A stretch of 64,000 nucleotides of DNA from Clostridiaceae bacterium Marseille-Q4149 (GTDB lineage: Bacteria; Bacillota; Clostridia; Oscillospirales; Oscillospiraceae). The notes under the pieces are model-generated. The model searched no databases and was not told where the DNA came from. It saw only the letters and a list, made by a program, of their open reading frames with translations. Below are positions 17,179-25,496 of the stretch, piece by piece. The stretch is from positions 1,798,001 through 1,862,000 of the forward strand of contig CP073691.1 in the NCBI GenBank assembly GCA_018228685.1, written 5' to 3'. The position numbers and the translations under genes were made by a program. The first letter of the stretch is position 1. Each line of letters starts with the position of its first letter.

Positions 17179-17925
17179 TTACTTGGCCTCCTTGTCTTTG
17201 TAAACACCCAGAGGATAGTAAGGAATCATGTTTTCCTCCAGCCAGGTCATTGCCTCCACGGGAGACATACCCCAGTTGGTGGGGCAGGTGGACAGAACCT
17301 CTACCATGCAGAAGCCCTTGCCCTCCTTCTGGTAACGGAAAGCCTTGGCAATGGCCTTCTTGGCCTTGACGATGTTGGCGGTGTTGTTGACGGCCACGCG
17401 CTCAATGTAGTAGGAGCTGGGCACAGCGGCCAGCATCTCGCTCATCTTGATGGGGGCGCCGCACCAGGCCTCGTCACGGCCATAGGGAGAGGTGGTGGTC
17501 TTCTGGCCGATCAGGGTGGTGGGGGCCATCTGGCCGCCGGTCATGCCGTAAATGGCGTTGTTGACGAAGATGGTGACGATCTTCTCGCCGCGGTGGGCGG
17601 CGTGAACGATCTCGGCGGTGCCGATGGAGGCCAGGTCGCCGTCGCCCTGATAGGTGAACACCATGGTGTCCGGGCCCATGGCGCGCTTGACGCCGGTAGC
17701 CACGGCGGGGGCGCGGCCGTGTGCGGCCTCGTACATGTCGCAGTTGAAGTAGTCATAGGCAAACACGGAACAGCCCACGGGGGCCACGCCCACGACCTTG
17801 CCGTCCAGGTTCATCTCGTCGATGACCTCGGCCACCAGGCGGTGAATGATGCCGTGGTTGCAGCCGGGGCAGTAATGGAACTGCTTATCGGTGAGCAGCT
17901 TCGTCTTTTCAAATAATACGGCCAT
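17179..17925 (-). CDS. korB: 2-oxoacid:ferredoxin oxidoreductase, beta (thiamine diphosphate) subunit
   Basis: 248 residues with the TPP-binding core: FHYCPGCNHGIIHR near the N terminus, YQGDGDLASIGTAEI as the GDG...N motif, followed by FVNNAIYGMTGGQMAPTT. This is the subunit that binds thiamine diphosphate and Mg and starts the decarboxylation. 248 residues is typical of KorB/VorB-type beta subunits. It sits 1 base after korA and directly before korC, so expression is surely coupled. Confidence 0.9.
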   Translation of the reverse strand: MAVLFEKTKLLTDKQFHYCPGCNHGIIHRLVAEVIDEMNLDGKVVGVAPVGCSVFAYDYFNCDMYEAAHGRAPAVATGVKRAMGPDTMVFTYQGDGDLASIGTAEIVHAAHRGEKIVTIFVNNAIYGMTGGQMAPTTLIGQKTTTSPYGRDEAWCGAPIKMSEMLAAVPSSYYIERVAVNNTANIVKAKKAIAKAFRYQKEGKGFCMVEVLSTCPTNWGMSPVEAMTWLEENMIPYYPLGVYKDKEAK

Positions 17926-17926
17926 G

Positions 17927-19006
17927 TTACTTGCCCTCCTTCATGCTGAGAATCTTCTCGACGATCTCATCGGTGGTGGGCATCTGGCTGCCGCAGTGGC
18001 CGGTGAAATCAATGGGCTTGGCGCCGTTGATGGCCAGCTTCACGTCCTCCAGCATCTGGCCCTCGTTCAGCTCCACGTCCAGAACCGCCTTGACGGAATC
18101 CTGGCAGGCAGCCTCGCGGACGGCGTCGTAGGGGAAGGGCCACACGGTGATGGGACGAACCAGACCCACGTTGATGCCCTTGGTCTTCAGCTCGGCAATG
18201 GCGCTCTTGGCGATGCGGGCCACGGTGCCGAAGGCGGTGATGATGTACTCGGCGCCCTCGCAGTTGTAGGTCTCCACCATCTGCTCGTTGGCCACGACTT
18301 CCTTATACACGGCCTGCAGCTCGTCGTTGTGAACGGCCAGGCTCTCGGTGTCGATATAGATGGAGTTGATAACGCCGCGCTTGGCGGGATCGTCGCCGGG
18401 CTTCCAGCCGGTGCAGGCCCAGGGCTTCTCCTCGGGGTCGACCTTGTAGTCCACCATCTCGGGCAGCTCCACGGGCTCCATCATCTGGGCGATGATGCCG
18501 TCGGCCAGGAACAGAACGGGAATACGATATTTTTCAGCCTTCTCATAGGCGAACATCATGATGTCGATGAACTCCTGGATGGAGGAGGGAGCGTAGGTCA
18601 GCAGGTGATAGTCACCGTTGCCGCCGCCCTTGACGCCCTGGAAATAGTCGCCCTGGGAGGCCTGGATGTTGCCCAGACCGGGGCCGCCGCGCATGACGTT
18701 GACGATCACGGCGGGGACGCGGGCGCCTGCGCAGTAGGAGATGCCCTCCTGCTTCAGGGACACGCCGGGGCTGGAAGAAGAGGTGATGACGCGGGCGCCG
18801 GTACCGGCAGCGCCGTACACCATGTTGATCGCCGCCACTTCGCTCTCGGCCTGCAGGAAGCAGCCGCCGATCTCGGGCATACGGGCGGACATGTACTCAG
18901 GGATCTCCGTCTGCGGAGTGATGGGGTAGCCGAAGAAGAAACGGGCGCCTGCGCGAATGGCGGCCTCCGCGATAGCTTCGCTACCCTTCATAAGAGTCAA
19001 AGCCAT
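17927..19006 (-). CDS. korA: 2-oxoacid:ferredoxin oxidoreductase, alpha subunit
   Basis: 359 residues. N-terminal pyrimidine-binding domain (GSEAIAEAAIRAG, FFGYPITPQTEIPEYM) and a transketolase C-terminal-like domain. The segment ITSSSSPGVSLKQEGISYCA is characteristic of VOR/KOR alpha subunits. It forms the active site with the beta subunit. In the four-subunit enzyme the order here is delta-alpha-beta-gamma. The 12-base gap to the delta gene contains the ribosome site AGGAGG. Confidence 0.9.
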   Translation of the reverse strand: MALTLMKGSEAIAEAAIRAGARFFFGYPITPQTEIPEYMSARMPEIGGCFLQAESEVAAINMVYGAAGTGARVITSSSSPGVSLKQEGISYCAGARVPAVIVNVMRGGPGLGNIQASQGDYFQGVKGGGNGDYHLLTYAPSSIQEFIDIMMFAYEKAEKYRIPVLFLADGIIAQMMEPVELPEMVDYKVDPEEKPWACTGWKPGDDPAKRGVINSIYIDTESLAVHNDELQAVYKEVVANEQMVETYNCEGAEYIITAFGTVARIAKSAIAELKTKGINVGLVRPITVWPFPYDAVREAACQDSVKAVLDVELNEGQMLEDVKLAINGAKPIDFTGHCGSQMPTTDEIVEKILSMKEGK

Positions 19007-19018
19007 TATAAATCCTCC

Positions 19019-19228
19019 TTAGTCTTTTTCGATGCGGATGACCACATCAGGGCAGGTACGCGCGCAGGATGTGCAGCCGATGCAGGCCTCCATATCAGTG
19101 ACCTCAGCCGGGTGATAGCCCTTCGCGTTGATCTTCGTCTTGGACAGGGCGATGATGTGCTTGGGACAGGCCCGAACACACAGGCCGCAGCCCTTGCAAA
19201 GATTCTCGTTGATAGTAACTCTTACCAC
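19019..19228 (-). CDS. korD: 2-oxoacid:ferredoxin oxidoreductase, delta subunit (2x[4Fe-4S])
   Basis: 69 residues with two ferredoxin motifs, CKGCGLCVRACPK and CIGCTSCARTCPD. It carries electrons from the TPP site to free ferredoxin. It begins with GTG after AGAGGTG. First oxidoreductase gene, 75 bases after the P-loop ATPase gene on the same strand. Confidence 0.9.
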   Translation of the reverse strand: MVRVTINENLCKGCGLCVRACPKHIIALSKTKINAKGYHPAEVTDMEACIGCTSCARTCPDVVIRIEKD

Positions 19229-19303
19229 ACTTTACACCTCTTTTCTGGATTTTTGCCTTTCCAATGGGTATCTATAAAAATCCCGCTTACCGGGGGTCGC
19301 GCG

Positions 19304-20041
19304 TTAATAGATCTCCTTCCGGGGATCGGTGGTGTTCAGACCGTGCTGGATGTAGGAATCCCAGTCGCGGTGCATGTACACGTCGATGGGGACAGGCGTT
19401 CCCACATAAGCGGGGTCCGGGTTCCGGGCCAGGAAATCGTCCAGGAACTCCTTTTTGCCGGTGGTGTACGCCACGGGGATACCGGTGCGGTCCGCCACCT
19501 CCCGCAGCACCAGATAGCCGTCCCACAGGTCGTCGGCGCTGGTCATGGTGGAGAGGTTGGTGTTGTTGATCATGCCGGTGATGGTCAGCCGGGAGTGCAG
19601 CTGCATGGCGTCCTGCAGGTGGTGGATTTTCTCCGGGGTGCTGGCCAGAGGCCGCCGGATATTCACCACGTTCAGCACCTCCAGAGCGCCGGGCTCCAGG
19701 CTGACAAAATCCTGGTGATAGCGGCCCAGGGCCGTGGCGCCCACGTCGTCGCCGCCTACGTCAAAGATGACGCTGTCCCAGTCCAGCACGAAGGCGGACG
19801 ACACCTCCGCCGGCAGGGACAGAGTCTCGATGCCGGAGCAGGCAAAGTTGGGGGACACCAGACGGATCTCCTTCTGCTCCACCAGCTTGCCCCGCTCGGT
19901 CAGGCGGAAGTAGGTGTTCACCATATCCAGGTCCAGAAGCTCCGTTCTGTCGCCCCGGGCGGCGGCCCGGATGGCGAAATTCAGCGCCAGCTCGCTTTTG
20001 CCGCTGCCGTAGTTGCCGATCAGCACCTTGACGTTTTTCAT
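19304..20041 (-). CDS. P-loop ATPase linked to the 2-oxoacid oxidoreductase genes
   Basis: 245 residues. The Walker A motif GNYGSGKSE is at residues 9-17, with LLDLDMVNTYFR as the switch region and VIFDVGGDD as Walker B-like, followed by LNVVNIRRP. The fold is of the SIMIBI/ParA-MinD type. It lacks the CxxC pair used by Mrp/NBP35 Fe-S carriers. Lying between an aminotransferase gene and korDABC on one strand, it may help mature or regulate the oxidoreductase; that role is inference from context only. AGAATCT precedes the ATG. Confidence 0.75.
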   Translation of the reverse strand: MKNVKVLIGNYGSGKSELALNFAIRAAARGDRTELLDLDMVNTYFRLTERGKLVEQKEIRLVSPNFACSGIETLSLPAEVSSAFVLDWDSVIFDVGGDDVGATALGRYHQDFVSLEPGALEVLNVVNIRRPLASTPEKIHHLQDAMQLHSRLTITGMINNTNLSTMTSADDLWDGYLVLREVADRTGIPVAYTTGKKEFLDDFLARNPDPAYVGTPVPIDVYMHRDWDSYIQHGLNTTDPRKEIY

Positions 20042-20090
20042 GGATCAGATTCTCCTTAAAATAGTAACGCTTGCATCAGAAAACGCGGGA

Positions 20091-21275
20091 TTACCGCAGG
20101 TTTTCGCGAATGGTCTGGCACAGAGCCGTGATGCCCTGGACGATCTTCTCCTCGGGCATGCAGCTGTAGTTCAGACGCAGGGTGTTCTCATGGTTGCCGT
20201 TGGGGAAGAAGGAACCGCCGGGAACGAAGGCAACCTTCTTTTCCAGGCACTTCATCTGCAGCTCCTTGGCGTCCATATACTCCGGCAGTACCACCCAGGC
20301 GAACAGGCCGCCCACGGGGTGGGTGAAGGTGCAGCCCTCAGGCAGCTCCCGCTCCAGAGTCTCCAGCATCACCTTCCGGCGCTTGTCATAGCAGGCCCGG
20401 ATGGTGGCCACATGGGCGTCCAGGTCGAACATGTCGATCCACTTGGAGGTTTCCATCTGGCCGATGGTGGAGGCCTGCAGGGAGGCGGCCTGCTCCATGA
20501 AGTTGTACTTGGCCAGAATGTGCTCCTCGGCGCAGACCCAGCCGATGCGGTAGCCGGGGGCCAGGATCTTGGAGAAGGTGCCCAGATAGATCACCAGGCC
20601 CTTGGTATCCAGGCTCTTCAGGGCGGGCAGATACTCGCCCTCGAACCGCAGCTCGCCATAGGGGTTATCCTCGATGACGGGGATCTCGTAACGGTTGACG
20701 ATCTCCATGAACTGGTGGCGGCGCTCCAGGTCCCAGGTGCGGCCGGTGGGGTTCTGGAAATCGGGGATGACGTAGATCATCTTTACCCGCTCGGTGGTGG
20801 CCAGGATCTTCTCCAGCTCCTCCATGATCATGCCGCCGTTGTCGGTGGGCACCTCGATGAACCGGGGCTCGCAGGCCTTGAAGGCGTTGACGGCGCCCAG
20901 ATAGGACGGGCTTTCCAGCAGCACCACGTCGCCGGGATTCAGGAACACCCGGGCGGAGAAATCCAGGCCCTGCTGGGAGCCGGAGGTCACCAGGATGTGG
21001 TCGGCGTCGGTGTGGATGTTGTTCTTGGCCAGCATCCGCTCGGCGATCTGCTGGCGCAGACGGGGATGACCCTCGGTGGAAGAATACTGAAGAGCCGCGC
21101 GGCCGTTCTCCTCTAAAACGGCCCGGGAGGCCTCCATCATCTGCTCCACAGGGAACAGCTCCGGTGCGGGCATGCCGCCGGCAAAGGAAATGATGTCGGG
21201 CTGTGCGGTGAGCTTCAGCAGCTCACGGATTTCGGACCCCTTCAAAAGGTCCATCCTTGTTGAAAATTGTACCAT
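20091..21275 (-). CDS. PLP-dependent aminotransferase, class I (LysN/MocR-type fold)
   Basis: 394 residues. It opens with MDLLKGSEIRELLKL and IISFAGGMPAPELFP, as in 2-aminoadipate/branched-chain aminotransferases related to the catalytic domain of MocR regulators. It has no DNA-binding domain. PLP-lysine in GTFSKILAPGYRIGW; pyridoxal-contacting segment IPDFQNPTGR. It would turn an amino acid into the 2-oxoacid that the adjacent ferredoxin oxidoreductase can decarboxylate. Strong ribosome site GAGGAGGAAG. First gene of the cluster ATase-P-loop-korDABC. Confidence 0.85.
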   Translation of the reverse strand: MVQFSTRMDLLKGSEIRELLKLTAQPDIISFAGGMPAPELFPVEQMMEASRAVLEENGRAALQYSSTEGHPRLRQQIAERMLAKNNIHTDADHILVTSGSQQGLDFSARVFLNPGDVVLLESPSYLGAVNAFKACEPRFIEVPTDNGGMIMEELEKILATTERVKMIYVIPDFQNPTGRTWDLERRHQFMEIVNRYEIPVIEDNPYGELRFEGEYLPALKSLDTKGLVIYLGTFSKILAPGYRIGWVCAEEHILAKYNFMEQAASLQASTIGQMETSKWIDMFDLDAHVATIRACYDKRRKVMLETLERELPEGCTFTHPVGGLFAWVVLPEYMDAKELQMKCLEKKVAFVPGGSFFPNGNHENTLRLNYSCMPEEKIVQGITALCQTIRENLR

Positions 21276-21568
21276 GAATGCTTCCTCCTCAAATTCATAG
21301 CCATGTGCTTGTGCAGATTGCCGCCTGCACGCATATGCTTACGGCTATATTTAAGCACAAATTCACAACGATGTAAAGGAACAGAGGGGGGAAAACCGGG
21401 TCCAAAGGGGCCTGATTCCGTAAGTTTGGAGACTGGCACAAAAATTCCGGGAGGAATAACGGCATTTTCCACAAAGGAAACTTATGTGATTTTTTGGCAA
21501 AAATGTTAAAAACATGGCAATTAAAGGCACCAACCCGGTAGGATTATACAGAGTCCCCCGGGGGTACA

Positions 21569-21597
21569 TTGACTTTTCCCGGCGGGAACGGTATAGT
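21569..21597 (+). promoter_or_regulatory. Promoter with a palindrome in the spacer
   Basis: TTGACT (21569-21574), 17 bp, TATAGT (21592-21597). The spacer contains TTCCCG-G-CGGGAA (21576-21588), a 13-bp perfect dyad placed where a repressor would block RNA polymerase. It drives the gene at 21628. Confidence 0.65.
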
Positions 21598-21627
21598 AAA
21601 GGAAACTTATGGGGAGGATGTGCAGAA

Positions 21628-21921
21628 ATGGAAGAACATACGCTGAAGGGTGAGTATATTTCCGTCCTGAAGGACGGCCGCCTGTCCTATGGCGGCAGCC
21701 AGCGGTGGTCGGACAGCCCGGTTCTGCGGGGGTATGGCTGCGGGGTCATCGCGGCCCTGGACCTGCTGCTGTATCTGGCGCGGCAGCGGACGGACTGCCG
21801 GTGGCTGACCGTCTCCTCCTGGGGACACCCATACCGCCTAAGTCGGGAGGAGTTTGACGCCTACAGGAGGGAAGCCAGCGCCTCCCTGCTGTGTACGATA
21901 TTGGACGTGCGGGAAAAATAG
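21628..21921 (+). CDS. Small protein of unknown function with a GCGVIA motif
   Basis: 97 residues from the ATG at 21628 (GGGGAGG site upstream); a longer open frame from 21514 runs through the promoter and is unlikely. The central segment RGYGCGVIAALDLLLYLAR resembles the region around the catalytic Cys of papain-like fold proteins, but the protein is far too short for an intact peptidase and shows no obvious His/Asp partner. It could be a C-terminally truncated member of a larger family. Unknown function. Confidence 0.6.
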   Translation: MEEHTLKGEYISVLKDGRLSYGGSQRWSDSPVLRGYGCGVIAALDLLLYLARQRTDCRWLTVSSWGHPYRLSREEFDAYRREASASLLCTILDVREK

Positions 21922-21934
21922 GGATGCTTATCAT

Positions 21935-21970
21935 TCCAGGCATACCGGGCCGCGGCCCGGTATGCCTGGA
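21935..21970. terminator. 36-bp perfect palindrome between convergent genes
   Basis: The 18-bp half 21935-21952 is exactly mirrored by 21953-21970 with no loop. As RNA it forms a strong hairpin between the plus-strand small gene and minus-strand pepF, although there is no T-run on either side. Confidence 0.65.
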
Positions 21971-21984
21971 TGGGGCAGTGTCGC

Positions 21985-23784
21985 TTACACCAGCTGCTCC
22001 ATCTCGTCCACCAGCTCGCCGAACAGGGCCAGGGCGCTGTTGACCGGCTCGGGAGAGCTCATGTCCACGCCGGCGATCTTCAGCAGGCTGATGGGGTCGG
22101 TGCTGCAGCCGCCGGACAGGAACTTCTTGTAGTCTGCCACGGCGGGAGCGCCTTCCTTGAGGATGCGGTTGGCAATGGCCACGGCAGCGGAGAAGCCGGT
22201 GGCATACTGGAACACATAGTAATTATAGAAGAAATGGGGGATCCGGGCCCATTCCAGGGCGATCTGGTCGTCGGACACCATATCCGGGCCGAAGTACAGC
22301 TTGTTGAGCTCGTGGTACTTCTGGCACAGGGCGTCGGCGGTAAGGGCCTGGCCGTTTTCGGCCATCTTGCCCATGGCCAGCTCGAACTCGGCGAACATGG
22401 TCTGGCGATACACGGTGCCCTTGAACTGGTCCATGAAGTGGTTGATGAGATAGGCCCGCTGCTTCTTATCGGTGGTCTTTTTCAGCAGGTGGCGCATCAG
22501 CAGCACCTCGTTGCAGGTGGAGGCCACCTCGGCCACGAAGATCACATAGTCGCTGGTGCTGACGGGCTGATATTTGCAGCTGTGATAGCTGTGCAGGGCA
22601 TGGCCCATCTCGTGGGCCAGGGTGAACTGGCAGTCCAGATTGTCCTTGTGGTTCAGCAGGACATAGGGGTGGGGACGGCTGTTGCCGGAGGAGTAGGCGC
22701 CGCTGCGCTTGCCCACGTTCTCGTACACGTCGATCCAGCGGTTGCTGAAGCCCTCCTTCAGCAGGTCCACGTAGTCCTCACCCAGCACCTGCAGGGCCTC
22801 CAGCACGGTCTCCTTGGCCTGCTCATAGGGGATGGTCTGGTCGGCGTCGGCCACGATGGGGGTGTACACATCGTACATATGCAGCTCGTCCACACCCAGC
22901 AGCTTCTTGCGCAGGGCCACATAGCGGTACATCTTGTCCAGGTTGTTGTGGACGGCCTCGATGAGGTTCATGTACACAGGCACGGGGACCTCGGTGGCGT
23001 CCAGGGAGGCCTGGATGGTGCTGTCATAGTGGCGGGCGTTGGCAAAGAAGCACAGTTGCTTGAACTGGCCGTCCAGGGTGGCGGCGATGGTGTTCTTGTA
23101 CTGGCCCAGCTGCTTGTAATAGGTCTCGAAGGCCCGGCGGCGCAGCTCCCGGTCGGGGCTGGTCAGCAGAGGCACAAAGGTGGCGTCCGTCAGGGGATGG
23201 ACGCTGCCCTGGCTGTCGGTGACGTCCGGGAAGATCTGGTCGGCGTTGCGGAAAACGCCGGCAATGTTCTCAGAAGCGTTGGCCATTTCACCGGCGGAGG
23301 CCAGCAGACGCTCCTCGGCAGGGGAGAGAATGTGGTCCTTGCGGCGGCGGATCTGGTACAGGCTGCGGCGATAGGTCTCCAGCTCCGGCTCCTGTGCGTA
23401 GAACCCGTTCAGGGTCTCCTCGGGAATGGCCATGATCTCGGGGGTGGCAAAGGCGGCGGCGCTGGCGATGGACACATACACGTTCATGGCCTTGCCCCGG
23501 ACGTCCTGATAAAAGCTGTTGCCGGTGTCCTCGTCGCCCTTGCAGCTGGCATAACCCATGAGCACGCTCAGCCGCAGCTCGATCTCGTCCTGCAGCCGGA
23601 ACCAGGCCAGCAGGTCCCCGGCGCTGCGGGCCAGGGTGCCCTGAAAGGCGGCGATTTTGGCGGGGAACGCCTTCATGGCCTCGTATTCCGTCATCCAGGC
23701 CTCGTCGCTGGCGAACATGTCCTTCAGGTTCCAGGTCATCTCCTCCGGAACTTCACTGCGCTTGGGAATAGTCTGATTGGTCAT
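21985..23784 (-). CDS. pepF: Oligoendopeptidase F (M3 family)
   Basis: 599 residues, the full length of the family. A cytoplasmic zinc peptidase that cuts oligopeptides of about 7-17 residues. The zinc motif HEMGHALHSY sits in the C-terminal third, with the third ligand region FVAEVASTCNEVLL 20-30 residues downstream. It is transcribed alone from a promoter whose start region contains a dyad (23817-23866). GGAGGGG precedes the start codon. Confidence 0.93.
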   Translation of the reverse strand: MTNQTIPKRSEVPEEMTWNLKDMFASDEAWMTEYEAMKAFPAKIAAFQGTLARSAGDLLAWFRLQDEIELRLSVLMGYASCKGDEDTGNSFYQDVRGKAMNVYVSIASAAAFATPEIMAIPEETLNGFYAQEPELETYRRSLYQIRRRKDHILSPAEERLLASAGEMANASENIAGVFRNADQIFPDVTDSQGSVHPLTDATFVPLLTSPDRELRRRAFETYYKQLGQYKNTIAATLDGQFKQLCFFANARHYDSTIQASLDATEVPVPVYMNLIEAVHNNLDKMYRYVALRKKLLGVDELHMYDVYTPIVADADQTIPYEQAKETVLEALQVLGEDYVDLLKEGFSNRWIDVYENVGKRSGAYSSGNSRPHPYVLLNHKDNLDCQFTLAHEMGHALHSYHSCKYQPVSTSDYVIFVAEVASTCNEVLLMRHLLKKTTDKKQRAYLINHFMDQFKGTVYRQTMFAEFELAMGKMAENGQALTADALCQKYHELNKLYFGPDMVSDDQIALEWARIPHFFYNYYVFQYATGFSAAVAIANRILKEGAPAVADYKKFLSGGCSTDPISLLKIAGVDMSSPEPVNSALALFGELVDEMEQLV

Positions 23785-23816
23785 AAGATTACCCCTCCAT
23801 AAAATTTGTCGGATTC

Positions 23817-23866
23817 CACCGAATCAATTCGGTGAACATTATAGCACACCTATATTTTATTTGCAA
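23817..23866 (-). promoter_or_regulatory. pepF promoter with a dyad at the start point
   Basis: Minus strand: TTGCAA (23861-23866), 17 bp, TATAAT (23838-23843). The dyad CACCGAAT-CA-ATTCGGTG (23817-23834) covers the expected start point. It could be an operator or a 5' stem-loop. Confidence 0.7.
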
Positions 23867-23955
23867 ACTTTCTTTGCCTGAATTGTGAAAAAAATTTCTC
23901 TGCCGGTGGCTGTCTGCCCCGTGCGCACATATACTGGGGCGGGAGGAGGCGAGAC

Positions 23956-24234
23956 ATGGATTTCGGAATCGCGGGCGTGGCCGCCATCACGGTGATCGCC
24001 TATGCGGTGGGGCAGGCCATGCGGGCCCTAGGCCGTCTGGACCGGTGGATCCCCACGGTGTGCGCCGCCCTGGGCGGCGCTCTGGGGGTGGCGGGGCTGT
24101 ATATCATGCCGGGCTTCCCGGCGGGGGACGCCATCACCGCCGCCATCGGCGTGGTGTCGGGCCTGGCGGCCACCGGCGCCCAGCAGGCGGTGAAGCAGCT
24201 TTGCACCGGGCCGGACTGCGGCAAGGGGAAGTGA
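23956..24234 (+). CDS. Small phage-holin-like membrane protein
   Basis: 92 residues with three hydrophobic segments (GVAAITVIAYAVGQAM, WIPTVCAALGGALGVAGLYI, AITAAIGVVSGLAATGAQQA) and a short polar tail ending CGKGK. Size and layout match the small phage-holin-family proteins common in Clostridia. No lysin or other phage gene lies nearby, so it is either a domesticated holin or a holin-like protein of unknown use. GGAGGAG precedes the ATG. GGGGCA/TGCCCC forms a hairpin at 24253-24269. Confidence 0.65.
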   Translation: MDFGIAGVAAITVIAYAVGQAMRALGRLDRWIPTVCAALGGALGVAGLYIMPGFPAGDAITAAIGVVSGLAATGAQQAVKQLCTGPDCGKGK

Positions 24235-24314
24235 GCTTCGCCGGTGGGAAAAGGGGCAGCTTTTGCCCCCTCCCCCGGCTTCGAAAAAAACCTGAAAAAT
24301 TTTGAAAAAAGTTG

Positions 24315-24343
24315 TTGACAAATGGGGCCGGACGTACTATACT
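24315..24343 (+). promoter_or_regulatory. Promoter of tRNA-Ala
   Basis: TTGACA (24315-24320), 17 bp, TATACT (24338-24343), about 40 bases before the tRNA. Confidence 0.8.
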
Positions 24344-24384
24344 AAGCAAGTCGACAGCGATGAGCTGCGGCGCAGAACTGAATC

Positions 24385-24460
<76 letters not shown>

Positions 24461-24461
24461 C

Positions 24462-24506
24462 AAGAAAACCTTGAAACCACACGGTTTCAAGGTTTTCTTT
24501 TTTGTT
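24462..24506 (+). terminator. Terminator of tRNA-Ala
   Basis: Perfect 17-bp stem (24462-24478 and 24483-24499) with a 4-base loop, then a T-rich run. Confidence 0.9.
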
Positions 24507-24794
24507 TTCGCGGGGGACCTTACCCGGCGGTTTTCTAACACATTTTTAACACTTGACGAGCCTTCATCGCTTTGCGCAGGCAGCAGCACGCCGGTGGGGC
24601 AAAAACTTCTTTGGCGCACCCGAAAGGCGTGTGCAGAACACCATTATGATGGCAAAAGCGGGCGGTGAGCCAATGCAGTCAGCCAACGCGAAGAATCAGT
24701 GCATTTTTTGACCGTTCTCCCGTCAGCGCTATATCCGATGGGCGCATTGTTTCTTTTTATCGTTTCTTTTACATCTGAATGAAAGCATCGCCGC
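24507..24794. other. Non-coding stretch at the left edge of the island
   Basis: No credible reading frame, RNA gene or repeat is visible here. Composition shifts from GC-rich chromosomal to more mixed sequence. Confidence 0.5.
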
Positions 24795-24823
24795 TTGACA
24801 ACCTATCGTTCGGTAGGTATAAT
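24795..24823 (+). promoter_or_regulatory. Consensus promoter with TetR-type operator in the spacer
   Basis: TTGACA (24795-24800), exactly 17 bp, TATAAT (24818-24823). Positions 24801-24818 form an 18-bp near-perfect dyad with ACCTA at one end and TAGGT at the other, centred on CGTTCG. Such a layout is typical of an autoregulated TetR gene. Confidence 0.8.
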
Positions 24824-24856
24824 ATGAGGGAATACCAGACTCAGGAGGAGTGCACC

Positions 24857-25480
24857 ATGACAGCAAAAGGAACCACCAAGCAGGGGATATTGGATGCCGC
24901 GCTGGAATTGTTTTCCGTGCAGGGGTATGAGGCCACTTCCATTTCCCAACTCGCGGAAGCGGTTGGTATCCGCAAGGCGTCTCTCTACAGCCATTTTGAA
25001 AACAAGCAGGCGATTCTGGACGCTCTGATCCAGACCACCATAGGAGAATACGAGAAGCATTCCATTTTTGCCAATGCAGATTGGGATGATCCCACATTCA
25101 CAAAGGATAAGGAACATATGACGGCGGAAATGGCGGCGCAGATGTTCCTTGGGCAGATTCGTTATATTCTCCACGATCCGAAAATCTGCCGCGCCAGGAA
25201 AATGCTCACCATTGAGCAGTTCCAGAATCCGCAGATGGCAGCGCTGCAAACCAAGCAGAATTACACGGATGTCATGGGCTACTTCACCGGGCTTGTGCGT
25301 TTTCTCATTCGTCAGGGGCGGCTCGTAGACTCTGACCCGGAGATCATGGCGGCGCAGCTTTGTCTGCCGATCTCTGCCTGGATCAATCTCTGCGACCGGG
25401 AGCCGGAGCGGGAGAATGATGTGATGAAACTGATTGAGCGGCATATCCGGCAGTTCTTTGAGGTATATCAGGTGAAATGA
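24857..25480 (+). CDS. TetR/AcrR family transcriptional regulator
   Basis: 207 residues with the N-terminal TetR helix-turn-helix: GILDAALELFSVQGYEATSI, then SQLAEAVGIRKASLYSHFENK. A helical ligand-binding C-terminal domain follows. The start is the ATG at 24857, after AGGAGG; a longer open frame from 24779 runs through the promoter and operator and is rejected. It most likely represses its own promoter and the membrane protein gene 17 bases downstream. The ligand is unknown. Confidence 0.9.
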   Translation: MTAKGTTKQGILDAALELFSVQGYEATSISQLAEAVGIRKASLYSHFENKQAILDALIQTTIGEYEKHSIFANADWDDPTFTKDKEHMTAEMAAQMFLGQIRYILHDPKICRARKMLTIEQFQNPQMAALQTKQNYTDVMGYFTGLVRFLIRQGRLVDSDPEIMAAQLCLPISAWINLCDREPERENDVMKLIERHIRQFFEVYQVK

Positions 25481-25496
25481 GTTTGGAGCTGAGAGG

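Noticed and set aside
19019..19228. Independent ferredoxin gene rather than an oxidoreductase subunit
   Set aside because: Size and motif fit both, but the tight placement directly before korA, B and C makes the delta subunit the simpler reading.
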